DNA of 64,000 nt, taken from assembly GCF_035222275.1 (NCBI RefSeq), contig NC_085883.1, forward strand, positions 3,038,001 to 3,102,000, in the 5' to 3' direction. Positions 47,011 to 57,309 of the stretch are shown piece by piece (positions within the stretch are counted from its first letter, which is position 1; every line of letters begins with the position of its first letter). The DNA comes from Podospora bellae-mahoneyi (taxonomy: Eukaryota > Ascomycota > Sordariomycetes > Sordariales > Podosporaceae). The position numbers and the translations under genes are program-made. The notes beneath the pieces are model-generated. The model made no database searches and was not told where the DNA came from. It saw only the letters and a program-made list of their open reading frames with translations.

Positions 47011-48086
47011 GTTGAATGGAGGGGAATGGCTGGGCGCGTAGATTTTCCGGGAGTGGTAGGCAAAAAGTTGGTGTGGTAACCTGCAAAGTCGCGCGCGCCG
47101 CGGTGCTTCCCCACGCTTCGATTTGGTAGGTCCGGTGGGCTTCTGTCGCGGGCTGAAAAGTGATGAGCGCTGAGCTTCGGCAGTGTGAAATTGATAGCGG
47201 CGCAGGGTAACCTTGTTTCTAGGGCGACTGTTCAACCCCCACCACAGGCGTTAGGAAGATAAGATGGTGATGGTGGTGGGATGGGAAAGACGGATGCAAC
47301 GAGAAGAATCAAAAGTTGTCGAGCTCTGGGAAGAATCGAAATCAGATGGCCAGGGTCTCGTGTTTAGTTGCTGTTTGCAGTCAAAATAGCGGTTGAAGTC
47401 TGCAAGCACTTCCAGCAAACCTTGAACCCATGGATTTGGAACTCTAGCAGATTGAGCTAACCCCACCCGACCTGATCTTTGCAGCTTTCAACCTTGCAGC
47501 GACAACGCTCCAAACACAACGTTCAAATGAGTCCCAGATTGGAACTCTCTCGAAGCTCTCTGATGGTGGCAAGCAAGCCTGGCGTTTGCCGAGTCAGGCG
47601 TGCTCTCACAGTGCTGTTACTCAAACCGTGCGGTTGTTGCCAAGGCTCCAGGCTTGGCTTAGGGGTGGGACCGCTGCACGGGTTCCAGATTGCCAAGGCC
47701 GCATAGCGTAACGCTGCGAGCGAGCTGAGCGAGGGTTCAGTGCGAATGCCGCACCGCAGTCGCTGACCGAGAGCCATTCACCATCCTCAACCCGCTCTAA
47801 CTTGGAATCACCCATCGAAGAGACCCTCTAACGTCTTCTGTTTCCAGCATTCAAACTAGCTACCTGTTCACGTTTCTCATAGAACATCCGCTGCCAAACT
47901 GATCGCTCAGGACTTGAGCCAACCCTTGCACCTCCTGCTGTGTCCCATCACCGCCTGTGTCTCGCCCTCCCCGCTGTCGCTTCGCGCACCGCACCACAAG
48001 CAGCCAGCCCTCTGCATCCTCCATCCCGATATCAACCCGACGTCCCCTTCCTACCACCCAACTCTACAACCATCGATTTCCATGTC
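47011..48086. promoter_or_regulatory. Divergent promoter region of the C3HC and HECT genes
   Basis: These 1,076 bp separate the two divergent starts. The segment nearest the HECT gene (about 47,890-48,086) is CT/CA-rich, as in a leader. No gene or specific site recognised inside. Confidence 0.5.
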
Positions 48087-51000
48087 ATGACTCGAGATAC
48101 CATGCGGCCAGCGGCCGGAAGCAGCCACAGCTACAGCAGCACCGATGACCTCGACGTCTTGGCAGGGCTCTGGGAGGAGGCCCCCTTCGCGAGACTACCA
48201 TGCGATGCGCCCAGCGAGCTGAAAGACCTGTTGGAGGACATCGATAACCCGAAGCGTGTCTATGCCGTCCACAAAGCGAGTCGAAGACACAACTTTCAGC
48301 AAATAGTTCAGAGGTATGTCATGATAGGGTAATGGACCTAGATGTCTTGGCTGACGATTGTTGCTGCCCAGGTATATCGTCCAGCTCCGCGAAGGTTGCG
48401 GCGCCGAACATTGCGTAACGCCGACTTGCTTCACCTGCCGGAAGAGAGCCGCTGGCCAGGCCCCGATCAAACGATACAACACAACGAGCGCGAGAACGCT
48501 GGCTACTTACCTCGCTAGCCAAGATAACCCTGAGAATGGCCTGTGTCCCAACCTGCGAACCCCAAAGGCCCCGCCGGCTGCGCTCAACTCGCTCCTGTTT
48601 GTGCCCAAGCAGCGGTTGCACACCGATCGTGTTACGGGAACGTCTCCGAAACCACAGCTCAACAATTCTCGCCCGGTGTCATCACGGACGAATGGATATA
48701 ACGGCAGGCCATCAACGGGAGATGTGAGGGAAAAAGGCAGGTCAATGAATATTGCGAAAGATGTCGAAAGCCCGAAACAAAAATGGCAACCTGGGTTTGA
48801 GGTGGTTGAGGAGCCAGTGAGCAAAGACCACCGATCATTTGCGGCCAACGTCTTTGGTACTGTGGCTTTCAAGATGTTGGAGTGGCTCACACCGGCTGCG
48901 CTAGAAGACATGACGCAAAGGACAAAAGCTTTCCAGGAGGAGTCGGCTCCAGACCGGCGTGATGCCGAAGCAATAAAAGCAGAGGCTAACCGGGATAACG
49001 GGGGGAAGCCACGGACCAGGGCGTCGTCGGTCCAGCCCAACGGTGTGTCGGCTAACAGTCGACCGCTACCAAAGGGCAGACAACTTGGGAAAGACTCAGA
49101 TTCAAAAGATGATCGCCACTCTCGCGACCCGCCGGCCGTTTCTCGCTCTACACACCCCCGCCGCAATTCCAACGCCAAGTTGAGGACATCAAATCCTCCT
49201 GTGCCTAAGCGGCAGCTTTCCATTGACCCTTACACACAAGACTCTTTGGTCGATGACCCCTACCCTGGGCTACTCAGATCGCCGCGCGGAAACTCTGGTA
49301 GCACAGAGAGGGGGCCAAGGGGGCCGAAGCCAACAGGGTCGGCACTCTCCAGACCAATATCGCAGCTCTCATCGGCTGGCTACTTTGACCATGTTGCTTT
49401 GGAGAAGATGCCGCCGCCGAAAACCCTTGATTTGAAGAACTATCTTGGGCGAAGTCAGCTGGACGGGACGAGGACTTCTGATTCAAGTGGTGCAAAGCAG
49501 CTAGGCGTTCCCTCAGGGGGTTCCTCTGACAGATCGTGCAGCAGCGGATCCGGAGAGATGGTTTACCCAGAGCCAGAGTCTGACGACGAAAGCGTTCTTC
49601 CGCAGGCACTATCGACGCTCCATGCCGAGGTTGTCGACTTCATCTGCGATGTCCTGCAAGACGATGGAACAGCAGAGAAACACATGCTTGAGCCGCCATC
49701 AGTCACCAAGTTTCACAACGGACACCCCGGCCGGGGCAAGATGCTCAAGCGCAAAAAGCTTGCCTCTGGGTGCCCAAACTTCAAACTAGAGTGGAAGTTG
49801 TTCATTGAACAGACTCTCTTCAACGTCCTGAGCGATCCAGAACTCGCTGTTCAATCGTTCTCGAAACAAGGACAACTCTATGATTCTCACACACTATGGT
49901 ACTGCATGCTCAGGATGACCCGGGTTGCCCCAAGCCTGGTTTTCCACAGTCTCTGGATGGCGGCGGGAAGCCTATTTGCGCCTCCAGAGTCGCTATTGGC
50001 GCCCCGATCCCCGACGGCGAAGCTATTCAGGGACAAGGAATCTCTTTCAAACACAGAGGCGGGTCGTCTCATGTCGATATGCCTCCACGCTTTGATTGCC
50101 GCTGCGCCACTCATAACTCCGGATCCATCTGACCCAGAAAAGGCTACCCAACGGCTGTATGATATGTCGAGAATCCGGTCGCACGGTCTGAGCCTCACTC
50201 GTAGCGGCGCCATTGCCGACCAGCCGACGGAGCTGTGTCTTCAGTACGAGGACGCCTTCACGGATGACTTGGCCCTGAGGCTGGCTCGACGGCTGTTTAC
50301 CGCCATCAACACCAGGAGATATTTTGATGCCCTGTGCGAATCCAATGGAGACCTAGACGGTGATGACTCGCAGCCAGGGCCAGATGTGCTGGCACCTCTC
50401 TTCTCTCAACTAAACTTTCTTCATGCCGGTGCGGTGTATTACGTCTTGGACTTTTCTTTCAATGAGCGGGCTCTGCATGAGACCCGTGTTCCGATCCTTT
50501 TGCTGGACTGGGCGAGGGCTGTCATGCTTAGCGACTGGAGTGGCTCCCCTGTGATCAAGGGGGATGGACCTTTTGGTGGCGCACTGGCGTTGATGCAGGC
50601 TATATGTGAGCACCTCTATTGTGAAGATTGACCTGGTTAAATGCTGACAGACCTGTAGACAACAAACGTCATGAGCTCTTGCTGGGCGATGCTCAGTTCC
50701 GCTCCGAGTACTTCGCCGAGAGGCTCGACACAGTCCAGATGCCCATCGCGTGGTTATCACACGTGTCAACAAGACAAAAGATCCACCTTCTCGACTATCC
50801 GTTTCTGTTCAACCCTTCTACTCTGGTTACCTATTTCCGGTCCATCAACTTTTCGCGCATGAGCAGGTCGTACGAGGAGTCGACATCGTTACAGGACAGG
50901 ATTGACGTGATTGCTTCACGCTCCAGCTTGACGCGGCATCACAAGGAGGTGCTGACGGAGCGGTTGCGTGCGGCGGCTACAAAGTACTTGGTTCTCGATA

Positions 51001-52217
51001 TCCGTAGGGAAGCTGTTATCGAGGACGCGTTTAACCAGCTGTGGAGGAGGGAGGAGAGGGAGTTGTTCAGGCCGCTCAAGGTCCGTCTTGGGGAGTCTAC
51101 GGGAGAGGAAGGGTTTGATTTGGGTGGTGTTCAGCAGGAGTTTTTCCGCTTGGCGCTGGCTGAGGCGCTGAACCCGGATTATGGTGCGTTTACGGTCGAT
51201 GAGAGAAGTCGGATGGCGTGGTTTGTGCCTGGGTCGCTGGAGGACGAGTGGAAGTTTGAGCTGATTGGGCTGCTTGTTTCTCTTGCGGTCTACAACGGTT
51301 TGACGTTGCCGGTGACGTTTCCAAAGGCTCTCTACCGCAAGCTACTTGGCAAGCCGGTAGACAAGCTCCGCCATATCGCCGACGGCTGGCCAGATATTGC
51401 AAGCTCGCTTACGGAAGTTGAGCAGTGGGATGACAATGGCTCGAAAGGAAAGCTCGAAGACCTTTGCATCACGTACGACTTTTCCACGTCGGCCTTTGGC
51501 CACCACGTCATCAGGGAGATGCGGCCGTCTGCTTCGGGGGGTGACGAAGAAGGTGGTGATTGGGACACCCACACCCCCTCGGAGGAGGAGTGGCCTCAGT
51601 TTTCCAAAACTGCCTCCCACGCCTCGTGGAATCCGGCTCCCCATGAGTACAACCCGGAAGAAGAGTCCAAGCCAGTCACTATCCACAACAGGGACGAGTA
51701 CATTGCTGATTACATTCGCTACCTGACTACGGTCTCTGTCCGCCCTCAGTTCGAAGCTTTCGCCCGTGGGTTCCGCACTTGCCTCCAGCCTAAATCCTTA
51801 TCCCTCCTCACGCCCTCGCTCCTTCAGTCACTCGTCGAGGGTGTGCAGGAAATTGACATCTCTGAACTAAAACGCTACGCGAAATATACTGGTTATGATG
51901 AACACCACCGGACAATCAAAGATTTTTGGTCGATTGTGAAGAGGTATGACGAGGACATGAAGAGAAAGTTGCTCGAATTTGTGACGGCGAGCGATCGGGT
52001 TCCTGTCGGGGGGATGAAGTATGTGGTGTTTAATATTCAGAAGAACGGGGTGGAGAATGATGAGCTGGGACCGGGGGGGACGGGGAACAGGGGGAGGTTG
52101 CCGACGAGCTATACTTGTTATAGCACGTTGCTGTTGCCCGAGTATAAGGATAAGGAGACGTTGAGGGAGAGGTTGGGGATGGCGTTGGAGAATGCGAGGG
52201 GGTTTGGGTTTGCGTAG
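48087..52217 (+). CDS. HECT E3 ubiquitin ligase with N-terminal AZUL zinc finger (UBE3A/Hul4-like)
   Basis: Exons 48,087-48,313, 48,372-50,605 and 50,659-52,217 encode 1,339 aa; introns are 58 and 53 nt. Around residues 66-135 is an AZUL domain, the zinc finger otherwise best known from UBE3A: YIVQLREGCGAEHC then VTPTCFTC, Cys at 85, 90, 95, 98 and, after a longer gap, 134. The spacing C-x4-C-x4-C-x2-C equals that of UBE3A. A Ser/Pro-rich disordered segment (about 140-500) and a helical region follow. The C-terminal HECT domain includes FRPLKVRLGESTGEEGFDLGG and GVQQEFF; the expected catalytic Cys is in LPTSYTCYSTLLLPEY (Cys about 1,307), 32 residues from the end. HECT enzymes receive ubiquitin on that Cys and pass it to substrates. 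Substrates here are unknown; yeast Hul4 assists proteasomal degradation. Confidence 0.93.
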
Positions 52218-52780
52218 GGTCATGATTAGCGCGGGGGAAGGAGATGTTAAAAGTGGTGGTATTTTTAGCCAATTCTTGGATGGTTGTTTATTTAATGATG
52301 TATGTGTGACTGCCAGATGCTGTTACTATCACCGGTGTCGAAAAGCCTATTTCGAATGTTGCGGTAGCCTGAGGAGGAAGGAGAAAAACTAGCTGAACAG
52401 GGTGCCCTCAGGAGGTGAGTCCAAGGGCCACCGTTGAGAAACATCTTGGGGTCCCTGGCCTTCTTTCCTGCGCTGGTGTAATGGGGTGATGTTGGGGTTA
52501 GTGCGAGGCTTGAAGTCAAATGGGATACGAGGCAGCAACGGAGAGGCAGAGATTGCGATAACGTAGATTTCAATCGATTAAACTTTTAGGCACCGCCTAT
52601 CACGTTATTAGCGGTTGCCACAGAGAGGGCATCACGCGGGCCCTTAAAGCTCGCTCCATCCCAAACTTTCCGCTGTTAATATCCTCCTGCGTGGCTGCGA
52701 ACTCGGCTGCGAACTCGGCTGCGATTTTCAACTTTTCACTCTCCCACATCTCATCTCAAACAGCAAGCTCGTGGTGCAAC
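52218..52780. other. Intergenic, between the HECT gene and the F-box gene
   Basis: About 560 bp with no gene. Near its end (52,691-52,724) a 12-nt unit, GGCTGCGAACTC, repeats nearly three times. It lies in the leader of the F-box gene, where the frame is open but has no ATG before 52,781. Confidence 0.5.
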
Positions 52781-54916
52781 ATGGGGAGCGCTACGTTTGA
52801 TGGGCTTCCCGTGGAGCTCAAAACTCTCATTTGTGAACACCTCCGAACTGATGACGACTTGGAGAGCCTTCGAAACTTGGCTCAAACCAGCAGAAGTTCC
52901 CATGCAGGCGCGAAGGACAGTCTATTTCACACCATCATATTTTACGTCTCAACTCCATCTCGACTCGCTCGACAAGTATCAGAATGCGAAGCCCTTCTCC
53001 TCCGTCATGAGGCTTGGGGTAAGGTTCGCAACATCTCCCTGATTCAAAATTCAAAGCGTCGTTACAGTCTTGTGCCGCTTGTTCAGACACCCCATGATTT
53101 CCAAACAGACCAAGTCCTGCCTAAGATCTGGAGTCTCTTCGAAAGACAACTTCCTGCCAAGTTGAGAGACGACACCGAATGGGAGCTTGAGCAGAGCAAG
53201 ATTATGGGTGCCGATTTCGAATTCGGACACGACGTTCGCGACATCCCGAGCACAAGTTCTCTTGACTACATGTACCAAACAGATCACGTTTGGACACCGG
53301 TCGTCGAGCTGGTTCGACGGCTCTCGGGTCTAGCGGATCTCGTGTTTCAGTGTCTTAGCCAGTTCCCACCCTCCCTTTTGCTGGTAGTGCAGGAGAAGCG
53401 AATTGCACGCCTCCATTTGCGAACCTGGCATCTGCGAAGTCTCGACAATTGGACGGTGAAAGACCCCCACGAGCTCGCGCTCATCAGGTCATCAAGTCTT
53501 TACAGCATCTGGTTGTCTCCCGCTGAGTGCCTGGAACCATACGCATGGCCAGTTGAACGATGCCCCCAGGTGGAGGCAGTTTATCAGATGTTAACGACGA
53601 AAGGGTTGGCACCCAACCTGCGCGACCTTCGCAAGTGTCACTATTCCGAACCAGTCGCACGAGACCATCCCTTGATTTTCAGGGCAGAACAAAGTTGTGA
53701 GAATGCGCTTGGGAAAGAAACTCGGCTTCTTCCCCTTCGAAACCTTCAACTTTCGCGGCCCTGCAGTTCGAGAAGTGACATGAAAAGAGGTGAACCTTTT
53801 GAAAGGAGACATGTTGCCGAATGGCGAGCTCGCATCGATATGTCTGCGCTTGAAAGCCTGACATTGTTGGCGCCTCTTCGCCAAGACGCAATCGAGAGCC
53901 TCTCGGCACTGAGGTTCCCTTTGTTGACGTCGCTATCCCTCCATCTCAGAGCACTAAGGGAGGAAGACTTGGAAGCAGTCGACTATTACAAAGCGGCCAG
54001 ACATTTTCTAAGCACTCTGGCGCAGCTGAAAAGGTTGCATCTGCTTGGATGGAACCACGGGGTCGTCTCACTAGCCGGGCATGACGGCAACATCTCGGGG
54101 CTTCCGAATCACAGACTCAAAAGGTTGTGGCTTGCACCTGTATCGCACGAATATGCCGCGGATGGGCATAACTTGGGCCCGCCCCCAGCAAAGCAACAGA
54201 TCATCGAGCTGGGTAACCGCTACCCTGCTGTTGAGGACCTGTCAATTTCGGTGAAGCGGTCGATAGGCGATAGGGATGAGGTTGATCGATATAGAGCTAT
54301 CGGTGGTAGCTTCAAGATGCTAAAGAGGCTGTCGTTGGAGTTGGATGCCTCGCCCTCGAGATCCGTAATTCGCAATAGACCACCATCGGGCCCTGCGTTT
54401 GCCACGTCCCATTTTCAGAACAGTTTCGGCCGAAAGCTTGCGCCTGGTAAGTTGGGGCGCTACTACACCAATGGCCACATTATGGAAGCTATGGTGAATG
54501 CCGCCGTGGATTCTGATTTGGCCAAAGCCATCTTTCACACCATCATCCAAGCCAGCTGCGCCAGCGGTAGCACCTGCCAATTGAAAACAATGCTACTGAG
54601 AGCCCGGGGCTTTGAATTGTTCTGGATACCCCATCTCCTGTGGGACGGTTCGTTCTGGCTAGCTGGTTCTCGAAGCAATCTCGAGCTCGATCGATGGGGG
54701 CGTGGACTTCAGAGGACGTATTTTCTTGACAACAGGGGGCTGGGAGGCACGACCATCCGGGAGTTGGACATTGCTTTCAATCGGGACCGGGTTGGGGGGA
54801 TCGAATCTGACAACTTGTTTTGGAAGATTTTTGCAAAGTTGTGGCCGCAGGCCGTGACGGTTGGGAGTGACGGGTGGGCTACGAAGTGGAAGAGCTGGCC
54901 GCTGATGACTGGGTAG
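52781..54916 (+). CDS. F-box-like protein
   Basis: A single exon of 711 aa from the first ATG of the frame. The N-terminus, FDGLPVELKTLICEHL, followed by LESLRNLAQTSRSSH, fits an F-box-like helix set, which binds Skp1 in SCF ubiquitin ligases. The rest is a long, leucine-rich, moderately regular sequence (for example LRFPLLTSLSLHLRAL and LKRLHLLGW) without a repeat family I can name, as in many filamentous-fungal F-box proteins. The C-terminus ends in a Trp-rich segment. Substrate unknown. Downstream of the HECT gene on the same strand. Confidence 0.72.
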   Translation: MGSATFDGLPVELKTLICEHLRTDDDLESLRNLAQTSRSSHAGAKDSLFHTIIFYVSTPSRLARQVSECEALLLRHEAWGKVRNISLIQNSKRRYSLVPLVQTPHDFQTDQVLPKIWSLFERQLPAKLRDDTEWELEQSKIMGADFEFGHDVRDIPSTSSLDYMYQTDHVWTPVVELVRRLSGLADLVFQCLSQFPPSLLLVVQEKRIARLHLRTWHLRSLDNWTVKDPHELALIRSSSLYSIWLSPAECLEPYAWPVERCPQVEAVYQMLTTKGLAPNLRDLRKCHYSEPVARDHPLIFRAEQSCENALGKETRLLPLRNLQLSRPCSSRSDMKRGEPFERRHVAEWRARIDMSALESLTLLAPLRQDAIESLSALRFPLLTSLSLHLRALREEDLEAVDYYKAARHFLSTLAQLKRLHLLGWNHGVVSLAGHDGNISGLPNHRLKRLWLAPVSHEYAADGHNLGPPPAKQQIIELGNRYPAVEDLSISVKRSIGDRDEVDRYRAIGGSFKMLKRLSLELDASPSRSVIRNRPPSGPAFATSHFQNSFGRKLAPGKLGRYYTNGHIMEAMVNAAVDSDLAKAIFHTIIQASCASGSTCQLKTMLLRARGFELFWIPHLLWDGSFWLAGSRSNLELDRWGRGLQRTYFLDNRGLGGTTIRELDIAFNRDRVGGIESDNLFWKIFAKLWPQAVTVGSDGWATKWKSWPLMTG

Positions 54917-55182
54917 AAGGGGAGTGTGTTTGGTCCATTTTGGAGCGGTTGATGGGAAGGGATTCTTGACTAGAGACGCGGTAGATGGGGGTTACAGAGT
55001 GTTATATATATGACGTGGAAAATACTGTCGGATGGAGAATGTCAAGAAGAGATGCGGTAGTTGGTATCAAACTGGCGACTCTGTGATGTTGTTTCAAGTC
55101 CCATGATTCGATTGCATAAATCATCTCAAGATCCCACTTGCTTCACCTACTTGCCCAATTCACATTTGCATTTTCCCCTGCC

Positions 55183-56811
55183 CTAATGCTTCAAGCTCTC
55201 CTCAAACAGCTGCCCCAACTCCTCCCTCTCCTGTTCCAACTCCTTTGCCAACCCGGGAGCCAAAACCAGCACCCTAGCCTGCGGTATCGTCCCCTCGACC
55301 AACCCCTCAATATCCTTCCTCTCAAACCCCAGCTCGCCCAACCCCCTGGGTTGATCCCCCAGCTCCTCCAAAAACTTTTTAATCGCCTCGCCCAACACCT
55401 CCCCGGCGCTCTCCCTCTTGACATTGCTCACATCAACCCCAAACGCCTCCGCCGCCTGGAGATGTCGATCAGGGTTACTCGCCGCCGTAAACTTGAACAC
55501 CGCAGGCGCAGTCACCGCCACGCTGACACCATGGGGAATAATCGGATCGTTGACGTCATAACCGGCGTGTTTATACCCCTTGTTCTGCCCCGAGATAGGG
55601 TACGACATCCCATGACAGAGGTGAACACCTGCATTGCCAAACCCGACACCGGCAAGGGTGGCAGCGAGGAGCATCTCCGACTGTGCCTCCGTGTCTTCCG
55701 GATCTCTGACCGCGCGGGGGAGGTATTTGACCGTTGACCTCAGCGCGGACAAACTAAAAATATCGGAAATGGGGTTCGAGCCTTGGTATGCCGGCCGTAA
55801 AATGGGGTTTGTAGGGCGGGGTGTGCGTTCATAATACGGGATTGCGGTCCATGATTCTAGGGAGTGACATAACACGTCCAGACCGGAAGCGGCCTTAACA
55901 GCCGAGGGCATGGTTGCCGTGTTGAGGGGGTCGCAGATCCCAAGCGTGGGTTTGAGGTTTCTGTGGGCGATGCCTGTTTTCGCCTTGCGGGATGCGAGGT
56001 CGAAGATGGCGGTGCCGGTTGTTTCGGAGCCGGTTCCGGCCGTGGTTGGGATGGCGATTAGGGGTTTTAGCTTGCGGTCTATCGGGCGGCCGAGGCCGAG
56101 CGGGGCGTTGACAAAGTCCATGAAGTTGGCTTCGGGGTAGGAGGAGTAGAGGTTCATTAGCTTGGCGGTGTCGATTACGGAGCCGCCGCCGACGGCGAGG
56201 AAGGCGTCGGGGTTGTAGGGGAGGGTCCAGGCGATGGCTTCTTTGATGCTGGGAGGGGGTTAGTAAGGGAAGGCGGGGAGAAAAGGGGAGGGACGTGCGA
56301 ATAATCTTTGGGCTCGATCTTGACTTGGTTAAAGACTTGGTACTCAATCCCTGGCTGGCTGTCGAGTGCCTCCCGAACCGCTTTCATCGCCTGCAGCTGG
56401 TCCACTGTCTTGTCTGTCACGACGGCGACCTTTCTGACCCCCATGTTGCTCAGATCCATGCCTACTTCCCTCGTCACCCCGGGACCGAACCGGATGGAAG
56501 AGGCAGCCATTTCGAAGGCGTACTCCTTCAGCTTGGAAGGGTCCTGAGTCGGGGTGGCATATCCCCTCTTGCCGCCATTCTGAACCCTATCCGCGAAGCG
56601 GGTGACCTGGGTTCTTTGTTGGTGCTGGGTGTGGTGGTGATGGCCGGGGTTGGAGTGGCATGGGCAGTTTGGGGGATGAGTATATTGAATTGTGCGGAGG
56701 AGGGAGGCGGCTTTGGTTGCCCGCTGTTCATCTAATCAGTTCTCCTTCCATGATTCATGACCTTGATGATAAAGAACTCACGTTGGGCAGGGCTCGGATA
56801 GCGCCGGACAT
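55183..56811 (-). CDS. Hydroxyacid-oxoacid transhydrogenase, mitochondrial (iron-type alcohol dehydrogenase, ADHFE1-like)
   Basis: Exons 56,782-56,811 (10 codons), 56,299-56,723 and 55,183-56,248 give 506 aa. Intron 1 is GT-AG (58 nt). Intron 2 (50 nt) starts with GC, not GT: TC|GCACGT ... TTACTAAC ... CCCAG. It is the only phase that yields KDYS-SIKEAIAW, as in the family. The first 60 or so residues are basic and His/Arg-rich, fitting a mitochondrial presequence. The nucleotide-binding LAVGGGSVIDTAKL is at about residue 169-182. The metal region has TAGTGSETTGTAIFD, DVLCHSLES and NAGVHLCHGMSYPIS. HOT enzymes oxidise 4-hydroxybutyrate to succinic semialdehyde while reducing 2-oxoglutarate to D-2-hydroxyglutarate. 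Substrate is inferred from family. Confidence 0.93.
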
Positions 56812-57309
56812 GGTGATGGTTCCAAAAGCTTACCTATTCAAAGGCACGCGTGAGTAAACGGTCACAAAAGGCGACAAATACATCCAATGGCCAACCAAGA
56901 CAAGACCTATTTAAATGGGAGACAAAGTAAGTGATGATGTAGGTTCCAGTTCCTGCATGCGATGCAAACCGGCGAGGCCCGAGGTCGTCCCAAGTCCACC
57001 CCTCCACCGCGCCCCCCTCGCCCCCCCCTCCCTCCTCCAAACAACCCCGGTTTACCCCACACTCCGGCTGGCGTCTTCCGCGTCTTCTTTGTGTAATACC
57101 ATTGGCCACCAATTATCCGGGGTTGGGGTAGCTGCAGATCATGGCCCACCGAGTGGAGATTCCCCCGCACCGTTCAACAGCAACAACACCATCCATCAAC
57201 AACTCAGGGGGGAAAGATATCCCAAGATGAAGCAAACCAAAAATAAACAACGCTTTTTTGTATCTACCAAAACTACCCTCGCTAAAATGACATGTCCAAA
57301 AACGACAAC
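56812..57309. other. Upstream region of the transhydrogenase gene / 3' flank of MET10
   Basis: About 500 bp between the transhydrogenase start (minus) and the MET10 stop (minus). It contains a C-rich tract near 57,000-57,040. No gene seen. Confidence 0.5.

Noticed and set aside
47011-47235. N-terminal extension of the C3HC protein
   Set aside because: The frame is open but has no ATG; the first ATG at 47,010 fits the leader-like sequence before it.
54917-55182. Possible extra gene between the F-box and transhydrogenase genes
   Set aside because: Only 266 bp between two converging 3' ends; nothing coding seen.
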